This document shows positions 6,908-13,337 of a stretch of DNA of 14,231 bases, in pieces. The DNA lies in the NCBI GenBank assembly GCA_903882765.1, contig CAIRYE010000341.1, positions 1-14,231 of the forward strand. The letters are read 5' to 3'. A model generated the notes under the pieces. That model did no database searches, was not told where the DNA came from, and was given only the letters and a program-made list of their open reading frames with translations. The translations under genes and the position numbers were made by a program. Source of the DNA: an uncultured Anaerolineae bacterium (GTDB lineage Bacteria; Chloroflexota; Anaerolineae; Anaerolineales; Villigracilaceae). Position 1 is the stretch's first letter. The number at the start of each line of letters is the position of its first letter.

Positions 6908-8341
6908 ATGAAAAATCCTATCCTGAAAAACCGCACCTTTCTGATCCTTGCCGGCATCGCCGTGCTGGCTGCCCTTGCCGGTGGTTATAGCTGGTACCAA
7001 AGCAGCGCTCAGGCCGCGGCAACCGCAACCGAGCCGGCTTTGCAAACTTCCAAGGTCCGAACCGGTGACCTGATGGTTAGCGCCACCGGCAGCGGGAATG
7101 TCCTGCCATCTGCCCAGGTGGACCTGGGTTTCCGCACTAGTGGCATTGTAGCCGAGGTAGATGTGGTTGCCGGCCAAACCGTAAAAAAAGGTGATGTGTT
7201 AGCCAGGCTGGAAGACCAAACTCAGCAATTGGCTTTCCGTCAGGCGGAGGCCAATCTGAACGCGCTCTTTACCCCAGCCGGCCTGGCCACCTACCAGATC
7301 GATATGGCCACCGCCGAGGACTCATACGATACTGCCCTTACCACCCTACAATACCTCATCAGTCCAGATGTGTATTATTGGGAGACCAAACTAAGCCAGG
7401 CTAAAGCCGCGGTAGCGGCAGCCGTCAGCGAAGCAGACAAAACCGCCGCCCAAAAAATGGTTATCTCGGCCGAAAATAATCTAAAAGCGGCGCAAGGCAA
7501 ATACTCCTTCGATTACCTTCCCTATTACTTTACAGCCACTTGGATCGATGAGATCACCGAGGAAGAAATGATCGAGGTGATTCCACCAACTCCTAATGAC
7601 ATTAATATGGCACGCGCCACATTGGAACGAGCCCGCCTTTCCCTCACCGATGCCCAAGCCGCTTACGACCTTGTGGTCAGCGGTGACCCAGACGCCCTGG
7701 AAGGATCACTCTCGGCTGCTGATGGCACTTCCCTGGCAAAGATAAAAACCGAATACCTTGCCTATGAAAGCGCACGTCTGTCCCTTGAAGAAGCCCGTCT
7801 GATCGCCCCCTTTGACGGCGTAGTAGTAAGTTTTAGCCTGGTACCAGGCCAAAGCGTAACATCCAGCCCGGTAATGACCATGGTAGCCTTGGATGAATTG
7901 AAGGTGAAATTTTACATGGATGAAACCGACCTAGCCGGCTTATCGGTTGGGAACAAGACGGTTTACACCCTGGACGCCTACCCAGAGACCAGCCTGAACG
8001 GTGAAGTTACCATGATCGAAAGTGTTTTACAGGTGATCGATGGCACACCGCTGGTAGTGGTTTGGGGATCGCTAGATAAAGAACCCACCATAACCCTGTT
8101 GGCGGGGATGACCGTGGAAGCGGAAGTGATCGCCGGCGAGGCAAAAAATGCCCTGATCATACCTGTCCAAGCCTTGCGTGAACTTGCCCCCGGATCGTAC
8201 GCCGTGTTCGTTGTTCAGCCCGATGGATCGCTGAAGCTGACCCCGGTTGAGATCGGCCTGCGCGATTTTGCCAACGCCGAGATCCTGAGCGGCCTAAAGA
8301 CCGGCGATGTAGTAAGTACCGGCACCGTGGAAACCAAATAG
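6908..8341 (+). CDS. HlyD/MacA-type membrane fusion (adaptor) protein of an ABC exporter
   Basis: Extracytoplasmic adaptor that would sit on the MacB-like permease encoded two genes downstream. The 477-residue product has a short basic N-terminus and one membrane segment (about 11-29). The first half of a biotinyl-lipoyl-like domain spans about 73-102 (SGIVAEVDVVAGQTVKKGDVLARLE). An Ala-rich alpha-helical hairpin follows (about 103-295). The second lipoyl half is at about 297-322 (RLIAPFDGVVVSFSLVPGQSV), then beta-barrel and membrane-proximal domains. The hairpin is interrupted at about 200-230 by an aromatic and acidic stretch ending EEEMIEVIPPTPNDI, in the part expected to form the tip. GGAGA (6896-6900) precedes the ATG. 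The gene is first in a five-gene operon, with 7 nt to the ATPase. There is no TolC-like gene, in keeping with adaptors such as YknX in Gram-positives. The substrate is unknown. Confidence 0.9.
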   Translation: MKNPILKNRTFLILAGIAVLAALAGGYSWYQSSAQAAATATEPALQTSKVRTGDLMVSATGSGNVLPSAQVDLGFRTSGIVAEVDVVAGQTVKKGDVLARLEDQTQQLAFRQAEANLNALFTPAGLATYQIDMATAEDSYDTALTTLQYLISPDVYYWETKLSQAKAAVAAAVSEADKTAAQKMVISAENNLKAAQGKYSFDYLPYYFTATWIDEITEEEMIEVIPPTPNDINMARATLERARLSLTDAQAAYDLVVSGDPDALEGSLSAADGTSLAKIKTEYLAYESARLSLEEARLIAPFDGVVVSFSLVPGQSVTSSPVMTMVALDELKVKFYMDETDLAGLSVGNKTVYTLDAYPETSLNGEVTMIESVLQVIDGTPLVVVWGSLDKEPTITLLAGMTVEAEVIAGEAKNALIIPVQALRELAPGSYAVFVVQPDGSLKLTPVEIGLRDFANAEILSGLKTGDVVSTGTVETK

Positions 8342-8348
8342 ACAGGAA

Positions 8349-9065
8349 ATGATGATGACCGAATCCCTGATCGAAATTCGCGACATGACAAAAGTTTATG
8401 GCGAAGACGAAGGCGCCGTGTACGCCCTGGCCGGGGTGGATGCGGAAGTGAAACACGGCGAGTTCGTCGCCATCATGGGGCCAAGCGGTTCCGGAAAATC
8501 GACCCTGATGAACATCCTCGGTTGCCTGGACCGGCCCAGCAGCGGCGCCTACGTATTAGATGGGCGCGATGTTAGCCAACTAACCAAAAACGAATTGGCC
8601 GAGGTTAGAAACCAAAAGCTGGGTTTTATCTTCCAATCCTTCAACCTTCTGCCCCGCCTCAGCGCCCTGACAAACGTGATGATGCCCATGCTTTACAACC
8701 CGCTTGAAGATATCGGCGATGAAGAGGCGGAAGCCCGCGCAATCGCCGCCCTCGAATCCGTGGGGCTGGGGTCGAGGCTGCATCACCACCCTAACCAACT
8801 TTCGGGCGGCCAACAGCAACGGGTTGCCATAGCCAGAGCACTGGTCAACCACCCACCGCTCATCCTGGCCGATGAACCCACCGGAAACCTCGATTCCAAA
8901 TCCAGCGTCGAGATCATGGGCATATTGCATCAATTGCATCACCAGGGCGTGACCATTGTGATGGTCACACACGAGCACGATATCGCCGCCCATGCCCAGC
9001 GCACCATCTGCGTCCGTGATGGCAAGATCGTCAACGACGGCCATTGTGCCGATAGCCGCCAATAA
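8349..9065 (+). CDS. ABC transporter ATP-binding protein (MacB/LolD family)
   Basis: Cytoplasmic ATPase of the MacB/LolD/FtsE class, which power mechanotransmission rather than direct transport. The 238 residues carry all motifs: Walker A GPSGSGKS (44-51), Q-loop Gln96 in FIFQSFNLLPRL, signature LSGGQ (151-155), Walker B LILADE with catalytic Glu176, and switch His208 in MVTHEHD. FQSFNLLP and EPTGNLDS are typical of this subfamily. The first of three in-frame ATGs (8349, 8352, 8355) is used for the coordinates. AGGA at 8344-8347 fits 8355 best by spacing, so two residues may be extra. The gene lies 7 nt after the adaptor and 19 nt before the permease, which is its likely partner. Confidence 0.96.
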   Translation: MMMTESLIEIRDMTKVYGEDEGAVYALAGVDAEVKHGEFVAIMGPSGSGKSTLMNILGCLDRPSSGAYVLDGRDVSQLTKNELAEVRNQKLGFIFQSFNLLPRLSALTNVMMPMLYNPLEDIGDEEAEARAIAALESVGLGSRLHHHPNQLSGGQQQRVAIARALVNHPPLILADEPTGNLDSKSSVEIMGILHQLHHQGVTIVMVTHEHDIAAHAQRTICVRDGKIVNDGHCADSRQ

Positions 9066-9084
9066 TGCCGCATAGGAAAAATAA

Positions 9085-10296
9085 ATGAAACCGCAAAAAA
9101 TTCTCCGTTCCGCCTGGGAAGGCCTGATGCTCAACAAGATACGGTCTTTCCTAACCACCCTCGGCGTCATCATCGGCGTGGCATCCGTCATCGTCATGTT
9201 GGCGGTAAGCGCCGGCACCGAAGCCGCCATCGCTGAACAGATCAACGCCTTGGGGGCCAACCTGATCATCGTCTCCCCAGCTAGGGGTATTCCAGGCGCG
9301 TCACGTACACTCCTCATGGATGACGCGACCTTCATTGGTGAGCAGTTGGTTGGCATTACCGGCTTCTCCGCCGAGCAAGCCCCCGCCGCCCAAACCGTTA
9401 AGGCCAATGGTCTTACATTGGATTCCATAGCCGCCATCGGTGTCACCAGCGACTTCCCCTCCGTGCGCGATTATGCCGTTGAGAGTGGACGCTTTTTTAC
9501 CATCGATGAAGATGAGCGCAAAGCCAAAGTGGTTGTGCTGGGCGCTGGTATTGCCACCGACCTGTTTGGTGCGGACGACCCCAAGGGACAGACCGTAACA
9601 GTGGGAACCACCAAATTAACCGTCATTGGTGTGATGGAAACAAAAGGCATGGTTGCCGATGTAGATTACGATGGAAGGGTTTATTTACCGATCAATTTGG
9701 TCTTCCAAAAGTACATGACCACCATGACCATCGGCGGAGACCGTGTGCGTACTATTTACGTCAAAGCCGAAAGCCCCGAAAAGATCGATAGCATCATCAA
9801 CCAGATCACGGTATTGCTAGCCGAAAGGCACGATGTGGAAGCCTCAAAACCAGATTTTACCGTGCAAACCCAAAGCGACATCATCGCCACACAAGAGGCC
9901 ACCACCGCCGCCTTCCGCGACCTGTTGGCCTGGGTGGCGGGTGTATCGTTGCTGGTTGGCGGCATAGGCATCATGAACATCATGCTTGTTTCAGTTACCG
10001 AGCGCACCCGTGAGATCGGTTTACGCCAAGCACTGGGCGCTCGCCCATCAGATGTTTTGCTGCAATTCCTATTCGAAGCGATCATCCTAAGCCTAGTGGG
10101 AGGCGTGGTAGGGGTTGCCCTGGGGGTAGGCGGATCCTACATGTTTGGCGCACTCGGATCTATGCAAACTGCCATAGTTCCCGAATCCATCCCGCTTGCA
10201 TTTGGAGCGGCAGCTATCATCGGCATCTTCTTTGGCTATTACCCGGCCACCCAGGCTGCCAAATTGGACCCCATCGTTGCACTTCGGCACGAATAA
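9085..10296 (+). CDS. MacB/FtsX-type ABC transporter permease
   Basis: Inner-membrane partner of the preceding ATPase, 403 residues, with the four-helix MacB/FtsX plan. TM1 (about 20-42) follows the MLNKIRSFLTTLGVIIGVASVI signature region. A large extracytoplasmic MacB-type periplasmic core domain spans about 43-280. TM2 is at about 283-305 (GGIGIMNIMLVSVTERT), TM3 at about 324-352 and TM4 at about 369-390. The cytoplasmic loop TREIGLRQALGARPSDV and the tail PATQAAKLDPIVALRHE are highly characteristic. AGGAAAA (9074-9080) precedes the ATG. With the adaptor and the ATPase it forms a complete MacAB-like exporter with separate ATPase and permease chains, as in YknXYZ. The substrate cannot be told from sequence. 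Confidence 0.96.
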   Translation: MKPQKILRSAWEGLMLNKIRSFLTTLGVIIGVASVIVMLAVSAGTEAAIAEQINALGANLIIVSPARGIPGASRTLLMDDATFIGEQLVGITGFSAEQAPAAQTVKANGLTLDSIAAIGVTSDFPSVRDYAVESGRFFTIDEDERKAKVVVLGAGIATDLFGADDPKGQTVTVGTTKLTVIGVMETKGMVADVDYDGRVYLPINLVFQKYMTTMTIGGDRVRTIYVKAESPEKIDSIINQITVLLAERHDVEASKPDFTVQTQSDIIATQEATTAAFRDLLAWVAGVSLLVGGIGIMNIMLVSVTERTREIGLRQALGARPSDVLLQFLFEAIILSLVGGVVGVALGVGGSYMFGALGSMQTAIVPESIPLAFGAAAIIGIFFGYYPATQAAKLDPIVALRHE

Positions 10297-10320
10297 ATTT
10301 ATACAACAAGGAAAATAACC

Positions 10321-10950
10321 ATGAAACGACTAACCATCTTGACCCTAACCACAATACTGGCTTTATTGCTTGCCGCCTGCGGCAGCACCACCCCAACCCC
10401 AAATGGTCAACTCCCCATCCAAAGTGAGCCTGCCGCCGCACAACAAGCACCCGCCGATAGCGCCACCCCTATCACCCAATCCGTGGCGTTGGACACCAGC
10501 TACGAAAACACCCTTACCCAACGCCTGCTGCTGGCCTTTGGAACCCTAAAACTGGCTGAAACCAACAACGCGGTCACCCACGGGCAGGCTGCCGAAATGG
10601 TTCTGCTCTGGCAGGCGCTGCAAACCATGAGCCAATCGGGCAACAGCGCCGTCGCTGAAACCGAAGCCTTGTTGGACCAGATCGAAGGATCCTTCAGCCC
10701 TGAACAGATCACCGCCATCAATGCCCTGAAACTTTCCCAAACCGACCTTCAGACTTGGGCAACAGAAAACAACGTAACCTTGGGTACCGGCAGCGGTGAA
10801 GGTGGGATGGGACAGGGGCAAGGCTTGTCACCCGATGCCCGAGCCACACGACAGGCCGCCAATGGAAAGACCGGCTCCGTGCAAGGAGAAAGTGGACTTT
10901 CCGCTGTGATCACAACCTCTGTCATCACTTATCTGCAAGGTATCCAATAA
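10321..10950 (+). CDS. Lipoprotein of unknown function, first of a paralogous pair
   Basis: I do not recognise this 209-residue protein. It has a clear lipoprotein signal peptide with lipobox LLAAC (Cys20), then a Thr/Pro/Gln/Ala-rich linker to about 60. A helical domain of about 90 residues begins near SYENTLTQRLLLAFGTLKL. A Gly/Gln-rich stretch follows (GSGEGGMGQGQGL), then a terminal helix ending ITYLQGIQ. The domain includes SFSPEQITAINALKLSQTDLQ, which aligns with LALSPEQLQAIKAMEITNADLQ in the next gene. The two proteins match along the whole domain and at the C-terminus, so they are diverged duplicates. AAGGAAA precedes the ATG, 24 nt after the permease. The context suggests an accessory factor acting outside the membrane with the exporter. 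The SPEQ motifs loosely recall the LTxxQ motifs of Spy/CpxP chaperones, which is only a resemblance. Confidence 0.85.
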   Translation: MKRLTILTLTTILALLLAACGSTTPTPNGQLPIQSEPAAAQQAPADSATPITQSVALDTSYENTLTQRLLLAFGTLKLAETNNAVTHGQAAEMVLLWQALQTMSQSGNSAVAETEALLDQIEGSFSPEQITAINALKLSQTDLQTWATENNVTLGTGSGEGGMGQGQGLSPDARATRQAANGKTGSVQGESGLSAVITTSVITYLQGIQ

Positions 10951-10968
10951 AAATTCAAGGACCCGATC

Positions 10969-11544
10969 ATGAAAACTAAAATCCTAGCCATTAGCATTGC
11001 TCTGTTCATCGTTTCCCTGCTGGGGGCATGCGCCACGGCAGCCGCGCCAACCTCCGCCGCGACAAGTATCCTCACCACCGAATTCGCGGACGCCGCCAAC
11101 CTGCGCAGCCAATTGGCGTACGGTATCCTGCTTATGGATGGAACGGCACAGACCGTCAGCCCTGAACAAGCCGCGGCATTAAAACCACTTTTGCAAGCAA
11201 TCATGTCCCTAAGTGGGGATGACACCACCGCCAGCGAGGAACTGACAGCCGTACAGGATCAGATCGCGCTTGCGCTGAGCCCGGAACAACTCCAGGCGAT
11301 CAAGGCGATGGAAATCACCAACGCTGATCTGCAAGGGTATTACGCGCAGTTTGGTATTGTCCTTCCCACACCCATCCCGGGCGTAACCAAAGTTCCCGGG
11401 TCCGGGAGTGGAAAAACGGAAGCGGAAAAAGCCGCCTCCCAGGCTACCGCTGCGGCGTCGGGACAAACTACAGGTAGCGGCCAAGTAGCCAAGTCCTTGC
11501 TGTACGAGAAGGTGATCGAATACTTAGATACGATTGGGCAATAA
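10969..11544 (+). CDS. Lipoprotein of unknown function, second of a paralogous pair
   Basis: This is an unrecognised 191-residue lipoprotein, with lipobox LLGAC (Cys21) after a typical signal peptide. The domain from about LRSQLAYGILLMDG contains two SPEQ motifs (TVSPEQAAALKPLLQAI and ALSPEQLQAIKAMEI), hinting at an internal helical repeat. A low-complexity Pro/Gly/Ser/Ala/Thr linker follows, then a terminal helix ending VIEYLDTIGQ. It aligns without gaps to the preceding lipoprotein from LAYG (LAFG there) to the second SPEQ, so the pair arose by duplication. AAGGA lies shortly before the ATG; the gap to the upstream gene is 18 nt. It is the last gene of the exporter operon, followed by an intrinsic terminator about 40 nt downstream. 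The function is unknown, possibly ligand binding or sensing for the exporter. Confidence 0.85.
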   Translation: MKTKILAISIALFIVSLLGACATAAAPTSAATSILTTEFADAANLRSQLAYGILLMDGTAQTVSPEQAAALKPLLQAIMSLSGDDTTASEELTAVQDQIALALSPEQLQAIKAMEITNADLQGYYAQFGIVLPTPIPGVTKVPGSGSGKTEAEKAASQATAAASGQTTGSGQVAKSLLYEKVIEYLDTIGQ

Positions 11545-11585
11545 CGGCCGTACCAACCATCATAATGCGTGGATAACTCCCGCCG

Positions 11586-11633
11586 CCCTGGGTTGCCCTG
11601 CTGATCTTGGCTGGTTGCCCAGGGTTTTATTTT
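11586..11633 (+). terminator. Intrinsic terminator of the exporter operon
   Basis: CCCTGGG (11586-11592) pairs with CCCAGGG (11618-11624), with some further inner GCC/GGT pairing, and is followed directly by TTTTATTTT (11625-11633). It lies about 40 nt after the stop codon of the second lipoprotein. There is no T-run on the other strand, so it works in one direction. Confidence 0.8.
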
Positions 11634-11874
11634 CAACATGCATATCCATGTCGTTGATAGGAAATTTTGATCTTGGTCCCGCTATGGACCACCCAAACAG
11701 CAATGCCCGAAATCGGATCAGCGTTTTTTTGGCGACTTGGCTTAACCAAGACAGACGCCCAGACATGTTGGATCCACAGAGAGGTGGATAGCGGAACGAG
11801 CGGAGGATCGCCTGACGTGGTGGAAAAACGGGGGAAGGCGCTTTAGTGACGCGAGGCGATCAGCTTTGGTCGAG
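11634..11874. other. Convergent intergenic region with several hairpins, no gene seen
   Basis: This lies between the rightward exporter operon and the leftward TPR genes. No credible coding sequence is present. It holds a run of dyads: GGCG-a-CTTGG ... CCAAG-acaga-CGCC (11731-11759), preceded by a seven-T run on the plus strand; ATCCAC/GTGGAT with a 6-nt loop (11772-11789); and GATCGCCT/AGGCGATC (11806-11813 and 11854-11861). None carries a T-run on the correct side for a terminator. It may be a small RNA, a mobile-element relic or a repeat family. Confidence 0.6.
11806..11861. repeat. 8-bp perfect inverted repeat spanning 56 bp
   Basis: GATCGCCT at 11806-11813 and AGGCGATC at 11854-11861 are exact reverse complements 40 bp apart, with a smaller GCG/CGC dyad inside (11838-11840 and 11850-11852). 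The shape would suit a structured RNA or the ends of a very small element. No flanking target duplication was seen. Confidence 0.5.
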
Positions 11875-11893
11875 AAGCCCTAGATAGGGGCTT
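11875..11893 (-). terminator. Possible terminator hairpin after the TPR gene
   Basis: Read on the minus strand, AAGCCC and GGGCTT (11893-11888 and 11880-11875) form a 6-bp GC-rich stem that begins inside the stop codon of the 480-residue TPR gene. It has no T-run, so it may be a weak terminator or only a 3'-end stabilising structure. Confidence 0.4.
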
Positions 11894-13334
11894 ACGGTGC
11901 TGGGGCAAAGGTGATGGTGGGGGTAAACTGGGGTGTTGGCGTTACAACGGCCATGCCAGTGGCGGTGGGTATCACCCCCCCAGCATTGACAATAGCGCAG
12001 ATATTCTCGTTTTCTTTCAATATCTGGCTCACGATCTGATCTGACCCGAAACCTTCATCCCGAATTTTTTTGATGACCTCGAATGCTTCTGGGCAAAGAT
12101 TATTGCGAGGACGGCTAAGCGCTGCCAGATTGGAAACGTAAGAGTAATAATAAACAATACTGCCAGAGGTCAACTCAAGCCCCTCGATCGCGACCCCTAC
12201 CTCCCCTACATCACAGCCACCGCGAGCCTCGCAGCTTTCCTGAGCGGTACAGCCTTTTATGGCGCATTTTAGGGCGGGGATAGCGCCTTCAAAATTTCGG
12301 GAGCGCATAAACACGATGCCAAGCTGTCCATACACATCCGGGTTGGTAGGATCAAAGGAAAGCGCTTTTTGTACATTACGTCCAGCAATATAAAAATCGC
12401 CTAGTTGCGAGTAGGTCTTGGCAATGGATAAATAAGGTAATGGATCTTTCACACCTAATTGTTCATTGATCGAAGCTGCCTTGTCGAAATAATCAAGCGA
12501 GTCGAAATAATAGAGCTTGGCTTGTTCAGGGTCAATGCTATTAAAAGCAAGGGCGCGGTAATTTGCCCCGATCCTAACATACAAAAAGGTCATGTTGGGG
12601 GCGATCGCGATGGCTTTTTTGTACTCTTCAATGGCCGCGGTATATTGTTGTTGGCTTTCGAGCAGGTAAGCGTAAATACGATGGACATCCATTATGTCCT
12701 GTCCGCCTTCTGCTGCTAGCTTGATATTTTGTTCAGCTTGGGATAACCGCTGTTGGTCAATGAGGATCTCAGAATAATAGGCTAGAGCTAAGGTATTGGT
12801 CGGGTCTAAATTCAAAGCCCTGATGGCTTCTTGGTCAGCTTCGATCAACAAATTATCCGCTTCTTCCTTATCAACCGTTGAGCTTGAATTCCAGTCTAAA
12901 ACAAAAGCCCTAATAGCAGCCACATTGCTATTATCGGGGGCAAGTTCTTTGGCTTTATTGATAGAAGCCAGCGCGTCTTTTAAGGTAGTTATACGGCTTT
13001 CATCTGTTGTTTTTAAGGAGGAGTTATACGCCTGAAGACGGGCGAGATTTGCCCATACATCCGAGTTTTCGGGGTCGATCAGAAGTGCTTTTTGATAGGA
13101 AGCGATTGCCGCTTCCAGATCCCCTGTTCCAAAGTGAGCGTCACCTTCTGAAATATACGAGTTGGATGTTCGTGTTGGCGTAGGGGTTTGATAGCCAACA
13201 CTCTTAATATTCCCTTTGCCAACGCCAATATATACACCTAAGCCGGCAATGATGACGATCAGGTAAAGAAAAATTCGGTAAAAGTTATTTTGAGGTCGTT
13301 TATTAAATAACGACCTGCGCTCAGGGGCTCTCAT
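11892..13334 (-). CDS. Membrane-anchored tetratricopeptide repeat protein with Thr/Pro-rich C-terminal tail
   Basis: This 480-residue protein is built mostly of TPR helices and probably acts as a protein-binding scaffold outside the membrane; no specific partner is evident. A basic N-terminus is followed by one membrane segment (about 19-38) and a short linker with PTPTRT (about 51-56). TPR units run from about 59 to 360, for example GDLEAAIASYQKALLIDPEN (71-90), QYTAAIEEYKKAIAIAP (230-246) and NVQKALSFDPTNPDVYGQLG (320-339). An atypical region with four cysteines follows (C357, C362, C368, C374), then a Cys pair C414/C446, and a tail rich in Thr and Pro (about 455-480). It starts 3 nt after the upstream TPR gene, without a visible ribosome-binding site, so coupling is likely. 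Its C-terminal half aligns with that neighbour, indicating tandem duplication. Confidence 0.88.
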   Translation of the reverse strand: MRAPERRSLFNKRPQNNFYRIFLYLIVIIAGLGVYIGVGKGNIKSVGYQTPTPTRTSNSYISEGDAHFGTGDLEAAIASYQKALLIDPENSDVWANLARLQAYNSSLKTTDESRITTLKDALASINKAKELAPDNSNVAAIRAFVLDWNSSSTVDKEEADNLLIEADQEAIRALNLDPTNTLALAYYSEILIDQQRLSQAEQNIKLAAEGGQDIMDVHRIYAYLLESQQQYTAAIEEYKKAIAIAPNMTFLYVRIGANYRALAFNSIDPEQAKLYYFDSLDYFDKAASINEQLGVKDPLPYLSIAKTYSQLGDFYIAGRNVQKALSFDPTNPDVYGQLGIVFMRSRNFEGAIPALKCAIKGCTAQESCEARGGCDVGEVGVAIEGLELTSGSIVYYYSYVSNLAALSRPRNNLCPEAFEVIKKIRDEGFGSDQIVSQILKENENICAIVNAGGVIPTATGMAVVTPTPQFTPTITFAPAP

Positions 13335-13337
13335 AGA

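Noticed and set aside
8580..9446. Long open frame of 288 codons on the minus strand
   Set aside because: It lies antisense across the ATPase and permease genes, both of which have intact family motifs. Its composition is that of a shadow frame and no domain is visible.
10321..11544. Idea that the two lipoproteins are Spy or CpxP homologs
   Set aside because: Only the SPEQ/LTxxQ resemblance supports it. Both are lipid-anchored with long linkers and lack the full two-motif Spy layout, so no gene name is given.
11731..11759. Hairpin GGCG-CTTGG/CCAAG-CGCC next to a seven-T run, as a terminator
   Set aside because: The T-run precedes the hairpin on the plus strand and is an A-run after it on the minus strand, so it is on the wrong side in both directions.
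11534..11791. Open frames of 85 (+) and 68 (-) codons in the convergent gap
   Set aside because: They overlap the operon terminator and the last codons of the second lipoprotein, have no ribosome-binding site and show no conserved features.
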